From Salinimicrobium profundisediminis (GTDB taxonomy: Bacteria; Bacteroidota; Bacteroidia; Flavobacteriales; Flavobacteriaceae): a stretch of 64,000 bases of DNA. Position 1 is the first letter of the stretch. Each line of letters opens with the position of its first letter. Shown one piece after another: positions 16,360-27,042 of this stretch. The stretch lies in the NCBI RefSeq assembly GCF_026241755.1, contig NZ_JAPJDA010000011.1:1-64000 (forward strand). The letters run 5' to 3'. The notes below the pieces were generated by a model. That model was not told where the DNA came from. It saw only the letters and a program-made list of their open reading frames with translations, and ran no database searches. Both the position numbers and the translations under genes were made by a program.

Positions 16360-18219
16360 TTAACGCTTTAATGAAAAGTGGCCTTTTTGAGGCTCAAAAC
16401 CATCTATAAATATTTGATACCAGTAATCTTCTGAAGGCAGTTCCTTTCCATTGTAAGTGCCATTCCAGGAAAATCCGGCGCCACTTCCGGCAGCCAGTAA
16501 CTTCCCGTACCTGTCAAAAATCCTGATTTCAGAATTGCTGAAATATTCAACTCCTTTAAGTTCAAAGTTGTCATTAAAGCCATCACTGTTAGGGGTGATG
16601 AATTGGGGAATGACAATATGCGGAAATTCTTCGGAAACAGTTTTACAACCTTCTAGATCGCGTATATAAGCAGTATATATTCCGCCGGAAATATTCTGAA
16701 AAACATTTGACTGCTGAAAGTGAATCCCATCCAGAGAAAATTCGAATTCCCCTGAATTTGCTGCTTCTATGATCACCCTGTTTGCTTCCGAAGTAATTTT
16801 GGCAATTTCGGCAACCGCTACAGCTGCTACTTCAAATGTTCTCAAAGCACTGCAGCCGTTGGAATTTGTCACTATTACTGAATAGTTTCCGGGATTAGTC
16901 ACAGAGATCGTCCTGCCCGAAGCTCCGGTGCTCCAGTTGTAGCTGAAATTTCCAGGCCCGGCATCAAGCTCGACCGTATTGCCGGCGCACAATTGCAACT
17001 CCTCATCCATTGTTTGAGGTACAGTAAAAATTTTCAAAGTAACCGGAGTGCGGGGCCCGGGTTCACAATTAAAACCCGATTTCACAGCTTCGGCATAATA
17101 AGTTCCGGCAGCTGTAGGCACAAAAGAATTTCCTGTTCCAACCTCAACGCCTCCTGTAACTTTATCAAACCAGGTTACAGATTCATCTGGCTCCACATTT
17201 ACCTTAAGTGCAGGAAATGGGTCTCCCTCACATATATTTTCATCTCCGCTACTTACCGGCGCCAAAGGAGTTTCCACAAAGTACACAGCAAAAGATTCGG
17301 AAACCGAGCTACAGAGATTATCGTCAAGATTTACCGAATTTTCGGCTACTTTAACCCTGTAATACCGGGTAGAGTTAATAGCCGGAGAAGAGTACACTGT
17401 GCCTGTTGCCCCCAAAATATCCTGCCAGTTATTGGCATCTGTACTTTCCTGCCATTGAAAAGCATGACTTTTATACACCGTATGGTCTGGGGTAGCGGTT
17501 AATGCCACACTCACGGGAGCATCGGGTTCACAAACTTCAAGAGAACTTCCTGCCGTTGTACCAGATGTGATTTCTGTGAGGTCTCCACAAGACCTGAAAA
17601 TAATATCGTCAATAGCGAGATCGTTTCCGCAGCCACCAATCCCATTGTTGAACATTTTAAGGATCACCAGGTCCTGTCCCGGCTGAGACTGGAAGGTCAA
17701 AGCAAACTGTTCCCAGTAGGGGGTAGATGAAGAATGGATATCTCCCGTATCACCCTCGGCAAGTAACTGAGTGTCGGTTTTATCCCAAATTTGAAACCTC
17801 ACATTTATTGGAATGCCTCCATTTGCACAACCAGTACGAATAGGACTTAGAATATTCATAAGGTAAGCCGAAAACTCATAAGTGGTGGCTTCACACAATC
17901 CCGAGATTTCTCTTTTGAAGAACAATCCGGCATTTTTATCGTCGGCATTGACTATTAATGCGTTTCCATTAGATAAAGTGGTGTTGGGCAGAGAAGAATG
18001 CCAGTCTTGAATTCCCTGGCCAATTGTACTTGAAATAGTATAATAACCGTCCTGAGGATCTCCCGAAACACGCGGATAACTTGTAGTCCCGGCTGGTAAA
18101 GTACCAGACGAAAAATCTTCATGGAAAATAGCGTCTCCCTTACTGCCGGGACAAAATCCCAGCTGGGAAAAGACATTTCCAGATAAAAGGAAGAAAATAA
18201 GAAAGCAGGAAACCCTCAT
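16360..18219 (-). CDS. T9SS type B (gliding-motility C-terminal domain) secreted protein
   Basis: This encodes 619 residues with a signal peptide ending near NVFSQ. The N-terminal half (about 30-210) is jelly-roll-like, with [10 protein letters not shown] after the repeat of acidic turns. Two or three Ig-like/PKD-like modules follow (about 230-480). The C-terminal 90 residues carry the type B sorting signature: [17 protein letters not shown], then [30 protein letters not shown] and HFSLKR. Such proteins are exported by the T9SS and attached to the cell surface. The PorP/SprF-like gene follows 1 bp after the stop. It may be an adhesin, but its ligand is unknown. Confidence 0.9.
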   Translation of the reverse strand: MRVSCFLIFFLLSGNVFSQLGFCPGSKGDAIFHEDFSSGTLPAGTTSYPRVSGDPQDGYYTISSTIGQGIQDWHSSLPNTTLSNGNALIVNADDKNAGLFFKREISGLCEATTYEFSAYLMNILSPIRTGCANGGIPINVRFQIWDKTDTQLLAEGDTGDIHSSSTPYWEQFALTFQSQPGQDLVILKMFNNGIGGCGNDLAIDDIIFRSCGDLTEITSGTTAGSSLEVCEPDAPVSVALTATPDHTVYKSHAFQWQESTDANNWQDILGATGTVYSSPAINSTRYYRVKVAENSVNLDDNLCSSVSESFAVYFVETPLAPVSSGDENICEGDPFPALKVNVEPDESVTWFDKVTGGVEVGTGNSFVPTAAGTYYAEAVKSGFNCEPGPRTPVTLKIFTVPQTMDEELQLCAGNTVELDAGPGNFSYNWSTGASGRTISVTNPGNYSVIVTNSNGCSALRTFEVAAVAVAEIAKITSEANRVIIEAANSGEFEFSLDGIHFQQSNVFQNISGGIYTAYIRDLEGCKTVSEEFPHIVIPQFITPNSDGFNDNFELKGVEYFSNSEIRIFDRYGKLLAAGSGAGFSWNGTYNGKELPSEDYWYQIFIDGFEPQKGHFSLKR

Positions 18220-18226
18220 CTTCTTT

Positions 18227-18234
18227 CAAAGGTA
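18227..18234 (-). promoter_or_regulatory. -7 box (TACCTTTG) of the T9SS cargo gene
   Basis: The minus-strand box TACCTTTG ends 7 nt before the ATG at 18219, which would give an almost leaderless transcript. No upstream TTG at the right spacing was found. Confidence 0.35.
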
Positions 18235-18437
18235 CAGGAAACCCTCAAATTTTAAGAAATTTTTAGCATCTTATTTAAAAGCAAATGCTACCAGTTATAA
18301 TTTCATTTTAAACCTTTTACTGCTACTACTGTCCAACTATAAGCAAAGTGCTTCTCTTTTTATTTAACAGCCATGGATTAGGCAACCGGGATCTGTTTCT
18401 TTAAATTGAGCCATTCTTAACTTAAATTTTACAATTA

Positions 18438-20930
18438 ATGAACAACCGACTCTTGTTCCGGCTGGTTATTGTTTTTTTCTCTTTTTCAATAACGAGTTGT
18501 GCCGTCTTTCAACCTGAAAAAGATAAAAAGTCAGCAACAGCAGCCAAATCTTCTGAAAAAGACAAAAACGGGATCAAACCTTATGACAAGGTGATCACCA
18601 AAAAAGCAAAATCTGATACCGGCTTATTTACTGTACACCAGGTAGATGATGATTACTACTACGAAATCCCCGATAGCCTCTTTAACCGTGAAATGCTTAT
18701 GGTTACCAGGATTGCCCAGACTGCTTCGGGTATTGGTTTTGGTGGCGGCAAACAAAACGAGCAGGTGCTGCGTTGGGAAAAGAAAAATAAGAACGTTCTT
18801 CTTCGCGTAGTTTCTCACGACGTTTTTGCTGCCGATTCGCTTCCGGTGCACGAAGCTGTGGTGAACTCTAACTTTGAGCCCATTCTTTTTTCTTTTGACA
18901 TTGAAGCTTTCCACAAGGATTCGGTGAACAATGCAACAGTGATCAAGGTAACCGACCTTTTCAAAAATGACGTGCAGGCGCTTGGTTTTCCTGAAAGGAA
19001 CCGAAAAGAATACAAGATCAGCCGTTTGGATGACAGCAGATCGTACATAGACACCATCCGGAGTTATCCTGAAAACATTGAAGTACGTCACGTGAAAACT
19101 TATAATGCTGGCGAACCACCTTCAAATTCAAGTACAGGATCTATTTCAGTAAAAATGAGCAACTCCATGATCCTCCTACCAAAGGTGCCTATGGAAAGAA
19201 GATACTATGACGAGCGCGTTGGCTGGTTCACCACCGGGCAAACCGATTACGGCCTTGATGCTCAAAAAAGTGAAACCGTACGCTACCTTGACCGCTGGAG
19301 ACTTGAGGTGAAGGAAGAAGATATGGAAAAATTCAAGGGTGGGGAACTGGTTGAACCTAAAGAACAGATCGTTTATTACGTAGACCGTGCGACTCCAAAG
19401 AAATGGATCCCTTACATCAAACAGGGAATTGAAGACTGGCAGGTGGCTTTTGAAGCTGCAGGTTTCAAAAATGCCATTATTGCAAAAGATCCTCCATCTA
19501 AAGAGGAAGATCCCGACTGGAGCCCTGAAGATGTTCGCTATTCTGTAGTGCGTTATTTAGCTTCTCCAATACCAAACGCAAACGGGCCGCACGTAAGTGA
19601 CCCGCGTTCGGGAGAGATTTTGGAATCGGACATAAACTGGTACCACAACGTAATGACCCTGTTGAGAAACTGGTTCTTTGTACAGACTGCAGCCATCAAT
19701 GAAGATGCCCGTGGTGTGGAATTTAAAGATGAGATCATGGGTCGTTTGATAAGGTTCGTATCTTCTCACGAAGTAGGCCACACACTTGGTTTACCTCATA
19801 ACATGGGAAGCAGTGCAGCCTATGCTGTAGAATCTTTGAGAGATGCTGAATTCACACAAAAATATGGAACTGCTCCTTCAATAATGGATTATGCACGTTT
19901 CAACTATATCGCACAGCCCGAAGATGGTGATGTGGCGCTAATGCCAAACATTGGGCCTTATGACAAGTATTCGGTGATGTGGGGCTACAAGCCAATTCCG
20001 GGGAAAACAGGAAAAGAGGAAAAAGAAGTCCTCGACTCCTGGATCCTTGAAAAAGCAGGAGATCCTGTTTATAGATTTGGTGCCCAGCAAAGCGGGGTGA
20101 TCGATCCTACTTCCCAGACCGAAGATCTTGGTGATGACTCTGTGCTTGCCAGCCAGTACGGAATCAAAAACCTGAAAAGGATAATTCCAAACCTCATCGA
20201 ATGGACTGCCGAAAAAGGTAAAGACTACGATGATCTTGAAACTATGTATGAGCAGGTACTTAGTCAGTACAACCGTTACATGGGGCACGTTGCTGCCAAC
20301 GTGGGTGGTGTTATTAAAGAAACAAAGACTTACGACCAGGAAGGTGCAGTATACTTTCATGTGACTCCCGAAAAGCAGAAAAATGCAATGAATTTCCTTC
20401 AGGATGAATTGTTTTCTACTCCCGAATGGCTTCTTGAGCAGGAGATCTTCAACAGGATCGAATTTGACGGAAGTGTGGAAAGGATCAGAAATACCCAAGA
20501 GCGCACTTTGAATAACCTGCTTGACTTCGGAAGAATGGCAAGATTGATCGAGAATCGTGAAATGAACGGCAATAGTGCTTACGGACTTCTCGATATGATG
20601 CAGGACCTAAGAACCGGAATCTGGAGTGAACTTAGAAGAGGCCAGGACATTGACACCTACCGTAGAAATCTTCAGCGTGCATACATCGACAGAATGGAAT
20701 ATCTAATGAACGAAGAACAGGAAGCTATCCCTGCACGTTACCGTTCCTGGATAACCCGCTCAAACATTGATGTGGCACAAAGTGATATTCGCCCGGTAGT
20801 GAGAGGCGAGCTTAAAAAGCTGCAGCGTGATCTTCGCAACAGCATTGGTCGCAGCAGAGACACATTGACCCGCTACCATTTGAAAGATGCTTTAGAAAGA
20901 GTAAATCTTATTCTCGATCCTAACAGCTAA
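18438..20930 (+). CDS. Zinc-dependent metalloprotease lipoprotein (DUF5117/DUF5118 type)
   Basis: This encodes 830 residues with a lipoprotein signal (lipobox ITSC, Cys near 21). An N-terminal region (about 45-300) matches the pattern of large Bacteroidota proteins with DUF5118 and DUF5117. The catalytic motif SSHEVGHTLGLPHNMGSS (about 437-454) is an HExxHxxGxxH metzincin-type zinc site. A downstream Met-turn-like IMDYARFNYI supports this. The protein probably acts outside the cytoplasm. The C-terminal part is helical and charged. It is divergent from the T9SS cargo gene and ends in a strong terminator (20953-20981). The substrate is unknown. Confidence 0.88.
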   Translation: MNNRLLFRLVIVFFSFSITSCAVFQPEKDKKSATAAKSSEKDKNGIKPYDKVITKKAKSDTGLFTVHQVDDDYYYEIPDSLFNREMLMVTRIAQTASGIGFGGGKQNEQVLRWEKKNKNVLLRVVSHDVFAADSLPVHEAVVNSNFEPILFSFDIEAFHKDSVNNATVIKVTDLFKNDVQALGFPERNRKEYKISRLDDSRSYIDTIRSYPENIEVRHVKTYNAGEPPSNSSTGSISVKMSNSMILLPKVPMERRYYDERVGWFTTGQTDYGLDAQKSETVRYLDRWRLEVKEEDMEKFKGGELVEPKEQIVYYVDRATPKKWIPYIKQGIEDWQVAFEAAGFKNAIIAKDPPSKEEDPDWSPEDVRYSVVRYLASPIPNANGPHVSDPRSGEILESDINWYHNVMTLLRNWFFVQTAAINEDARGVEFKDEIMGRLIRFVSSHEVGHTLGLPHNMGSSAAYAVESLRDAEFTQKYGTAPSIMDYARFNYIAQPEDGDVALMPNIGPYDKYSVMWGYKPIPGKTGKEEKEVLDSWILEKAGDPVYRFGAQQSGVIDPTSQTEDLGDDSVLASQYGIKNLKRIIPNLIEWTAEKGKDYDDLETMYEQVLSQYNRYMGHVAANVGGVIKETKTYDQEGAVYFHVTPEKQKNAMNFLQDELFSTPEWLLEQEIFNRIEFDGSVERIRNTQERTLNNLLDFGRMARLIENREMNGNSAYGLLDMMQDLRTGIWSELRRGQDIDTYRRNLQRAYIDRMEYLMNEEQEAIPARYRSWITRSNIDVAQSDIRPVVRGELKKLQRDLRNSIGRSRDTLTRYHLKDALERVNLILDPNS

Positions 20931-20952
20931 ACCTCATTTTTGCATATATGAA

Positions 20953-20981
20953 AGAGCCGGATTAACGTCCGGCTTTTTTTA
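20953..20981 (+). terminator. Terminator of the metalloprotease gene
   Basis: The perfect 7-bp stem AGCCGGA/TCCGGCT (20955-20961 and 20968-20974) has a 6-nt loop and is followed by TTTTTT. It overlaps the stop codon of the convergent permease gene. Confidence 0.85.
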
Positions 20982-22202
20982 TACCACCCAAATTCTTACG
21001 ATCCAGCCGCCTATTAACCACGCATAAGCAATAAAGGCAAGATACTTCATAATGTTTTCCATCACCTGGCTCTTTGGTGCCATTTCTTTCATGTGCTTTA
21101 CATCGTTCCTTTTAAAAAAGCCAATGTAAAGAAGAATTCCGGAGATAATGAGAAAAGCGAGGTTGAGAAAGAAAGTATAGTCTATCTGGAAATGTTCAGA
21201 TTCAAGGATCTTCACGTTGTTTGGATCGGGCAGCAGGCTTAACAGGTCAAAAGAATAGTGCAGGGCCAGGGAGGTTCCAATAAGTGCAGTAAACAATAAA
21301 AAGAGTATGAAAAGTGACATTTTCCAGCCGTAATATTTCGCATTGATCCGCAACACCGGAAATACAACCAGGTCACTGAATATAAACGCCATTACTCCGG
21401 CGAAGCTGACGCCTTTTCCGAAGAGCAGCGCTGCCAGCGGAATATTCCCCATAGAACCAATAAAGGTTAAAAATGCAGCAACGGGCCCCACAATAATATG
21501 CTCTAAAATGGTAAAAAAGCTATGGCTTTCAACCTCAGGCCCGCTGTTGATAAACAGGGTTCTGAAAAAAGAATCGGGTACAAAAGCAGCTACAATTCCG
21601 GCGATGGTGAAACCAATGGTCACATCCTTCCACACCATCTTCCATTCCATCGCGTACTGCTTTGCCACCTTGGCCCAGGCAGTTTCAGATTTCATTTTCT
21701 CCTTCCAGTCTTTGTCAGATCCTTTATCGTCATCCTCTTCTCCTTTTAGCCGCTCGCGTGCATTTTTGATCAGTTTCTTCGGATTGATAAGCCTTACGAT
21801 AAGCCAGCTGATGAGAATAAGCAGGATTCCTCCCACATATTCCCCTACTACGAACTGCCAGCCCAGGAAAATAGCAATAATGATTCCCAGCTCGATCACA
21901 AGGTTTGTCGAAGCCAAAAGGAAAGCAATAGACGGAATAAAACCTGCTCCTTTCTTAAAAAGGCTTTTGGTAGAAGCGAGAGCTGCAAAACTACAGGAGC
22001 TGCTTATAAACCCAAAAAATGTGCCCAGGAGAACACCTTTTGAGTTTTTACCACCCATGGTCTCCTGCATTTTCTTTTCGGTTACGAATATTTGGATCCC
22101 GCTGCTAATTAAGTAGCCGAGAATAAAGGCCCATAAGGCCATCCAAAAAAAACTTGTACTTGTGTAAGCTGCTTCTGCCCAGCTCTTCCAGAAATCCTGC
22201 AT
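20979..22202 (-). CDS. Permease of the ArsP/DUF318 family
   Basis: This encodes 407 residues with about nine to ten membrane segments. Signatures are GFISSSCSFAALA (about 61-73, with the conserved SSCS), FIPSIAFLLASTNLVIELG and a second-half repeat (IGSMGNIPLAALLFGKGVSFAGVMAFIFSDL). A charged cytoplasmic linker lies near 150-180. ArsP_1/DUF318 permeases include organoarsenical exporters, but most are uncharacterised. It is the last gene of the minus-strand metal operon, 53 bp after the P-type ATPase, so export of a metal or metal complex is likely. The exact substrate is not shown. Confidence 0.82.
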   Translation of the reverse strand: MQDFWKSWAEAAYTSTSFFWMALWAFILGYLISSGIQIFVTEKKMQETMGGKNSKGVLLGTFFGFISSSCSFAALASTKSLFKKGAGFIPSIAFLLASTNLVIELGIIIAIFLGWQFVVGEYVGGILLILISWLIVRLINPKKLIKNARERLKGEEDDDKGSDKDWKEKMKSETAWAKVAKQYAMEWKMVWKDVTIGFTIAGIVAAFVPDSFFRTLFINSGPEVESHSFFTILEHIIVGPVAAFLTFIGSMGNIPLAALLFGKGVSFAGVMAFIFSDLVVFPVLRINAKYYGWKMSLFILFLLFTALIGTSLALHYSFDLLSLLPDPNNVKILESEHFQIDYTFFLNLAFLIISGILLYIGFFKRNDVKHMKEMAPKSQVMENIMKYLAFIAYAWLIGGWIVRIWVV

Positions 22203-22240
22203 AAATTTTTCTTCACAAATTAGTAATTATAGAAGACTCT

Positions 22241-22258
22241 TCAAAAATGCCATTTTTA
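22241..22258. repeat. Short AAAATGNCATTTTT palindrome between ATPase and permease genes
   Basis: TCAAAAATGCCATTTTTA is an exact core match in the 53-bp gap just upstream of the permease gene. The core ends within a few bases of the ATPase stop codon (22256-22258). Confidence 0.7.
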
Positions 22259-25200
22259 ATGGTCAAGTTTTACGCCCCTTAACCTCAGCGCATTGGCAAT
22301 TACAGATACCGAGCTAAAACTCATTGCCAAAGCCGCGATCATGGGTGAAAGTAAAATTCCGAAGAACGGGAACAGCACTCCGGCCGCAATTGGCACACCA
22401 AGCGTGTTGTAAATGAGGGCGAAGAACAGGTTCTGCTTAATATTCTTCATCACCTTTTTGCTCAGGTTTTTCGCCTTTACCACCCCGTGCAAATCCCCTT
22501 TTACAAGGGTAATTTCTGCACTTTCTATTGCCACATCGGTTCCGGTGCCCATAGCGATCCCAATATCGGCTTTTGCAAGTGCGGGTGCATCATTAATCCC
22601 GTCACCGGCCATGGCCACTTTTTTGCCTTGCTGTTGTAATTTCTCTACTTCCTCAAGTTTATTCTGTGGCAACATCCCGGCTTTGAAACTGGTTAGGTGC
22701 AGCTCTTTCGCCACCGCCGAGGCTGTTATCTCGTTATCTCCCGTCAACATGATCACTTCCACGCCGGCATCAATAAGTTCGGAAATCGCCTGCCGACTCG
22801 TTTTTTTAATAGGATCTGTTATAGTGACGTATCCCGAAACTTTGCCGTCTACCGCCACGTAAGAAACTGTTTTCCCCTGTTGCTGCTCTTCCCTGACTTG
22901 CTGCTGAAGCTTATTATTAACCTCTGTACTTATTTCCTGCATCAACTTTTCGTTACCTATCGCAATCTTTTTTTCTTCGGAAATTCCCGTAACTCCCTTT
23001 CCGGTTACTGCATCAAAGTCGGTGGTCTCTGTAAACTTCAGGTTTTTGGCTTTCGCATAACGCACCGTGGCTTCTGCTAACGGATGTTCACTTTGAGCAT
23101 TAACTGAAGCTATTGTTCGAATTAGTTCTTCTTCCGAAGTATCTCCTGTAGCCACCACTTTTTCCACCGATGGTTTTCCTTCAGTAATGGTACCGGTCTT
23201 ATCTATGATAAGCACATCAATCTTGTCCATTTGCTCCAAAGACTGGGCGTTCTTGATAAGCACGCCGTTCTGGGCTCCTTTCCCCACACCAACCATTACC
23301 GATATTGGCGTTGCCAACCCCAAAGCACAGGGACAGGCGATGATCAAAACGGCTATAGCATTGATCAAAGCGTAAACATAACTGGGTTCAGGCCCGAAAG
23401 CAGCCCAGACGATGAAAGTAATTACCGAAATCATCACAACCACGGGAACAAAATAAGCGGAGATCCTGTCGGCCAACTTCTGAATTGGCGCCTGCGACCT
23501 GCTCGCATCGTTAACCATTTTAATGATCTGGGCAAGCAGGGTCTCATCCCCCACTTTTTCGGCCTTCATAGTAAAACTCCTGTTGCCGTTTATTGTTCCT
23601 GAAGTTACCTTGTCCCCTTCAGCTTTCTCTACAGGCACAGGTTCGCCGGTGATCATGGATTCGTCAATGTTAGTCTGTCCCTTCTGAATACTTCCATCCA
23701 CAGGAATTTTATCTCCCGGCTTTACCCGAAGAATATCGCCTACATTAATTTCATCTGCATGAATTTCTTTTTCCTCTCCATTCACCACCAAAGTGGCTTT
23801 ATTGGGCGCCAGCTTCAGCAGTTCCTTGATAGCCGAATTTGTACGGCTGTGGGCTCTCGCTTCCAATAATTGCCCCAGCAAGACCAGGGTAAGAATTACT
23901 GTAGCGGCCTCGAAATAGACATGTACAGTGCCGTGGTGCGTGAGGAATTGCTCCGGAAAAAGTCCCGGAAACAGCATCCCAAATACACTGAAAGTCCACG
24001 CTACTCCCGCACCAATGCCTATTAAGGTGAACATATTCAAATTCCAGGTCACTATAGATCTCCAGGCTCTTTCAAAGAACATCCAGGTCGCGAAAAAAAC
24101 CACCGGAATTGACAAAACCAGCTGCACCCAGTTCCAGGACTCCATGCTCATCCAGTCATACATGGGATTGCCCGGAATCATTTCGGTCATTGCGATAAGA
24201 AAGATGGGCAGCGTGAAAGCCACAGCGATTTTGAACTTTTTCAGCAGCTTTTGATAGGATTTCTGCTCGGCAGAAGCTTCGGGTTCCATGCGTACCAGCT
24301 CCATTCCGCAGATGGGGCAGCTATCCGGTTCATCCTCCACAATCTCCGGGTGCATGGGGCAGGTGTACTGTGGCTGATCGGCTTTTAAACTGACTTCCTC
24401 CACCAGGTCCATTCCGCAGACGGGGCAATCTCCCGGCTTATCGTAAGTCTTGTCGCCTTCACAGTGCATTGGGCAGTAAAAAGTTCCTGTGCCTTTGCCT
24501 TTGGGCTTTTCGGGTTTTGGTGGGGCGGTAATATCCTGCCCGGGAAGGTAAATATTATAGGTGCTGCCATCCTTTCTCAAAACTTCCTGAAAAACTGTAA
24601 CAGGAATTGCCCTTTTTGAAGAGATAACCGCCTCAGCCTTTTCGAGGTCTACAGCAACATCCAGCACACCATCAACCTGCCGCAAAGTCTCTTCTACATG
24701 AGCCTTACACCCGCTGCAGGTCATTCCCGTCACCTCATATTTCTCCTCTGAACCGGCCGAATGTATATGATATCTTTCCCCATCCTTTTGTAAAGCATCC
24801 TCAAAAACACCAATGGGAATATGATGCTCCATTTCGATCTCCGCTGCTGCTTTATCCAGGTCAACCGAAGCATTTTTCACTCCGTCGACCTTCTGTAAGG
24901 TTTCCTCTACATGAGAACGGCAGCCATTACAGGTCATTCCGGAGATTTTATAGGTGTGGGTCATGGCCTTTTCCCCTTCAACTTTACCGGAGCTATGCTC
25001 TGCAGACGAACCTGCTCCTGAATTTGTCTTTGCAATTTCTGAAACTTCAGAAATACCTGCACCGGCTGCTCCTTTCCTCTCTAAAATGCCATATTTAGCC
25101 CCGGCTTTTTTTACTTCAACATCAAGAACATCTGTAGGGATATGTTTTTTCATTTCTATGACAGCTTCAGCTTTTCCGAGATCAACAGCTGCCTTCACCA

Positions 25201-25867
25201 CCCCCGGAATATTATTCAGGCTTTCCTCCACATGTTTTCTGCAACCATTGCAGGTCATCCCGGTAACTTTGTAGGTATGTGTCATCACAGATTCATCTGC
25301 TCCAGAATCTGCTTCAGAAATGCCATTTTTGACACCTTTGTCTGCTGATATTTCTTCAGAAGTTCCCGGCGCCAAAATGTGATAATTTCCACCACTTTTC
25401 TGAAGGGCAGTTTCAAAAATACCCCAGGGAATATGCTGCTGCATTTTGATCACAGCTTCAGCTTTTTCGAGATTAACAGCGGTATTTACAACCCCCGGAA
25501 TATTATTCAGGCTTTCTTCCACGTGTTTCCTGCAGCCATTACAGGTCATCCCAGTAACTTTGTAGGTGTGCGTCATCAAAGATTCATCTGCTCCAAAATC
25601 TGCTTCAGAAATGCCATTTTTGACACCTTTGTCTGCTGATATTTCTTCGGAAGTTCCCGGCGCCAGAACATGATAGTTCCCACCGGCTTTTTGAACCGCT
25701 GTTTCAAAAATATCCCAGGGAATATGCTGCTGCATTTTGATCACAGCCTCTCCTCTTTCAAGATCTACGGAAGCTTTCTCCACTCCATTAACCTGTTGAA
25801 GGGCTTCTTCCACGTGTTTTCTGCAACCATTACAGGTCATTCCTGTGATTTTATAGGTGTGTTTCAT
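22256..25867 (-). CDS. copA: Copper-translocating P-type ATPase with five HMA domains
   Basis: This encodes about 1203 residues from the ATG at 25867; seven more codons lie upstream in frame, but the later ATG matches the start of each internal repeat. It is a P1B ATPase exporting copper or a similar soft metal. Five HMA domains carry GMTCNGC or GMTCSGC (near residues 10, 107, 204, 310 and 380). Two CPMH...CP-CGM heavy-metal-binding domains lie at about 460-535. The ATPase core has [32 protein letters not shown] and [20 protein letters not shown]. The usual CopA has one or two HMA domains. The first units are tandem duplications of 291 bp. Confidence 0.95.
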   Translation of the reverse strand: MKHTYKITGMTCNGCRKHVEEALQQVNGVEKASVDLERGEAVIKMQQHIPWDIFETAVQKAGGNYHVLAPGTSEEISADKGVKNGISEADFGADESLMTHTYKVTGMTCNGCRKHVEESLNNIPGVVNTAVNLEKAEAVIKMQQHIPWGIFETALQKSGGNYHILAPGTSEEISADKGVKNGISEADSGADESVMTHTYKVTGMTCNGCRKHVEESLNNIPGVVKAAVDLGKAEAVIEMKKHIPTDVLDVEVKKAGAKYGILERKGAAGAGISEVSEIAKTNSGAGSSAEHSSGKVEGEKAMTHTYKISGMTCNGCRSHVEETLQKVDGVKNASVDLDKAAAEIEMEHHIPIGVFEDALQKDGERYHIHSAGSEEKYEVTGMTCSGCKAHVEETLRQVDGVLDVAVDLEKAEAVISSKRAIPVTVFQEVLRKDGSTYNIYLPGQDITAPPKPEKPKGKGTGTFYCPMHCEGDKTYDKPGDCPVCGMDLVEEVSLKADQPQYTCPMHPEIVEDEPDSCPICGMELVRMEPEASAEQKSYQKLLKKFKIAVAFTLPIFLIAMTEMIPGNPMYDWMSMESWNWVQLVLSIPVVFFATWMFFERAWRSIVTWNLNMFTLIGIGAGVAWTFSVFGMLFPGLFPEQFLTHHGTVHVYFEAATVILTLVLLGQLLEARAHSRTNSAIKELLKLAPNKATLVVNGEEKEIHADEINVGDILRVKPGDKIPVDGSIQKGQTNIDESMITGEPVPVEKAEGDKVTSGTINGNRSFTMKAEKVGDETLLAQIIKMVNDASRSQAPIQKLADRISAYFVPVVVMISVITFIVWAAFGPEPSYVYALINAIAVLIIACPCALGLATPISVMVGVGKGAQNGVLIKNAQSLEQMDKIDVLIIDKTGTITEGKPSVEKVVATGDTSEEELIRTIASVNAQSEHPLAEATVRYAKAKNLKFTETTDFDAVTGKGVTGISEEKKIAIGNEKLMQEISTEVNNKLQQQVREEQQQGKTVSYVAVDGKVSGYVTITDPIKKTSRQAISELIDAGVEVIMLTGDNEITASAVAKELHLTSFKAGMLPQNKLEEVEKLQQQGKKVAMAGDGINDAPALAKADIGIAMGTGTDVAIESAEITLVKGDLHGVVKAKNLSKKVMKNIKQNLFFALIYNTLGVPIAAGVLFPFFGILLSPMIAALAMSFSSVSVIANALRLRGVKLDH
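25286..25867. repeat. Two tandem 291-bp units encoding HMA domains of CopA
   Basis: Units 25577-25867 and 25286-25576 are exactly 291 bp (97 codons) each and highly similar. A third related unit follows but is longer (24965-25285, 321 bp). Each begins with an ATG-(K/T)HTYK start and ends in a linker containing [17 protein letters not shown]. The two linkers both carry the short palindrome (25606-25627 and 25315-25336). Confidence 0.9.
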
Positions 25868-25949
25868 CTCTCTAACTTTACCTCCCAAAGTTCGCAGGAT
25901 TTAAAGCCGAATCTGTTATACAATTCGGGAAATTTATGGTAAGATTCTC

Positions 25950-26444
25950 CTATTCCTCCTTATTCTCCAGGCGTTTGATTATCTTCTTCATTTCAGCAAT
26001 TTCCTTGACCTGAGCCTCAATAATTTCTTCAGCTAATTTTTTAGCTTCAGGATCACTTATATCTGCCCGCTTACTGGTCAATATTGCAATTGAATGGTGA
26101 GGGATCATGGCCTTCATCCACAAAACATCTCCAATAATAGGCTGCTGAGCTCTCACCAAACCTAATGCTGACACGAATAAAATTAAGCTGCCGACGTATA
26201 TTGCAATATTTTTCTTCTTATTCTTATACATTTTCAACATGAGGGAGAGCATAATAACCGCCATGGCCGAAATTCCAAGGCAAGCCATATAAAAGCGGGT
26301 CAAACTAAAATAAATATGATCCCATTCATAGGTGTTCATGTACATAGTGATATACATAGCTACAAAGGACAAGCCCAGCATTAAAAAGAAATTACGGTAA
26401 TTACTCTTGCCCATTTTGTTCTGTTTTTTATCTTCTGAAATCAT
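25950..26444 (-). CDS. DUF305 membrane protein
   Basis: This encodes 164 residues (154 if the second ATG at 26414 is used). There are three hydrophobic segments (about 20-36, 50-70 and 80-98). A C-terminal helical domain follows with the family signature MKAMIPHHSIAILTSKRA (about 109-126) and a charged helix ending the protein. DUF305 proteins are ferritin-like four-helix or helical domains often found beside copper and heavy-metal genes; the HH pair may bind metal. It lies between the regulator (35 bp upstream) and the ATPase (82 bp downstream) in the same operon. Confidence 0.88.
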   Translation of the reverse strand: MISEDKKQNKMGKSNYRNFFLMLGLSFVAMYITMYMNTYEWDHIYFSLTRFYMACLGISAMAVIMLSLMLKMYKNKKKNIAIYVGSLILFVSALGLVRAQQPIIGDVLWMKAMIPHHSIAILTSKRADISDPEAKKLAEEIIEAQVKEIAEMKKIIKRLENKEE

Positions 26445-26479
26445 CTTACTTTGATTTTGTTGTTGGTTAATTCGTTTAC

Positions 26480-27040
26480 TTAAAGTTCGTCGAGCGGTGT
26501 ACGTTTGTTTTCCTTAACCTGCTTAAAATGGGTGGGCGTTAAACCTGTTACTTTTTTGAACTGCTTGCTTAAGTGGGAGACACTCGAATAGTTCAATTGA
26601 TGTGCGATCTCGCTTAGGGAAAGCTCATCGTACACCAGCAGTTCCTTCACTTTTTCGATCTTTTGATTGATCACGTACTGCTCAATCGTTACGCCCTGTA
26701 CTTCAGAAAAAAGTTTGCTGAGGGCAGAATAATCCTGGTGGAACTTCCCGGAAAGATGTTCCGAAAATGTCATTTTTGGAAGGTGTGCAGGATTTTGTAT
26801 GATTTCAACAATCGTGGTTTTTATGCTCTCAATGAGCCGGGTCTTTTTGTCGTCAATAAGTTCGAAACCGAGTTTTTCCAGGCGCTGATTCAGCAGCTTT
26901 TTTTCTTCCGAAGAAAGTTCGCGCTCTACTTCGGCCATCCCGAGTTCTACTGTAAGAGGATGAAGCCCGAACTGTTCAAGTTCAGACTTCACCATCATAT
27001 TACAGCGGTTACAAACCATATTTTTGATGAACAATTTCAC
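26480..27040 (-). CDS. AraC-type regulator with N-terminal metal-binding motif
   Basis: This encodes 186 residues from a GTG start that lies 2 bp after the DUF3347 stop. Residues 1-65 look like a short HMA-like domain (MKLFIKNMVCNRCNMMV, with a CNRC pair). Residues of about 95-180 are an AraC helix-turn-helix pair (IEKVKELLVYDELSLSEIAH, then SHLSKQFKKVTGLTPTHFK). The natural reading is a transcription factor that senses copper or a related metal through the Cys pair and controls this operon. The usual sensors CueR, CsoR and CopRS are not encoded here. I infer the ligand from context only. Confidence 0.88.
   Translation of the reverse strand: MKLFIKNMVCNRCNMMVKSELEQFGLHPLTVELGMAEVERELSSEEKKLLNQRLEKLGFELIDDKKTRLIESIKTTIVEIIQNPAHLPKMTFSEHLSGKFHQDYSALSKLFSEVQGVTIEQYVINQKIEKVKELLVYDELSLSEIAHQLNYSSVSHLSKQFKKVTGLTPTHFKQVKENKRTPLDEL
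26763..26779. repeat. Short palindrome inside the AraC-type regulator gene
   Basis: GAAAATGTCATTTTTGG is an exact core match in coding sequence; read on the coding strand it specifies PKMTFS. It lies in the linker between the metal-binding and DNA-binding parts. Confidence 0.6.
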
Positions 27041-27042
27041 CC

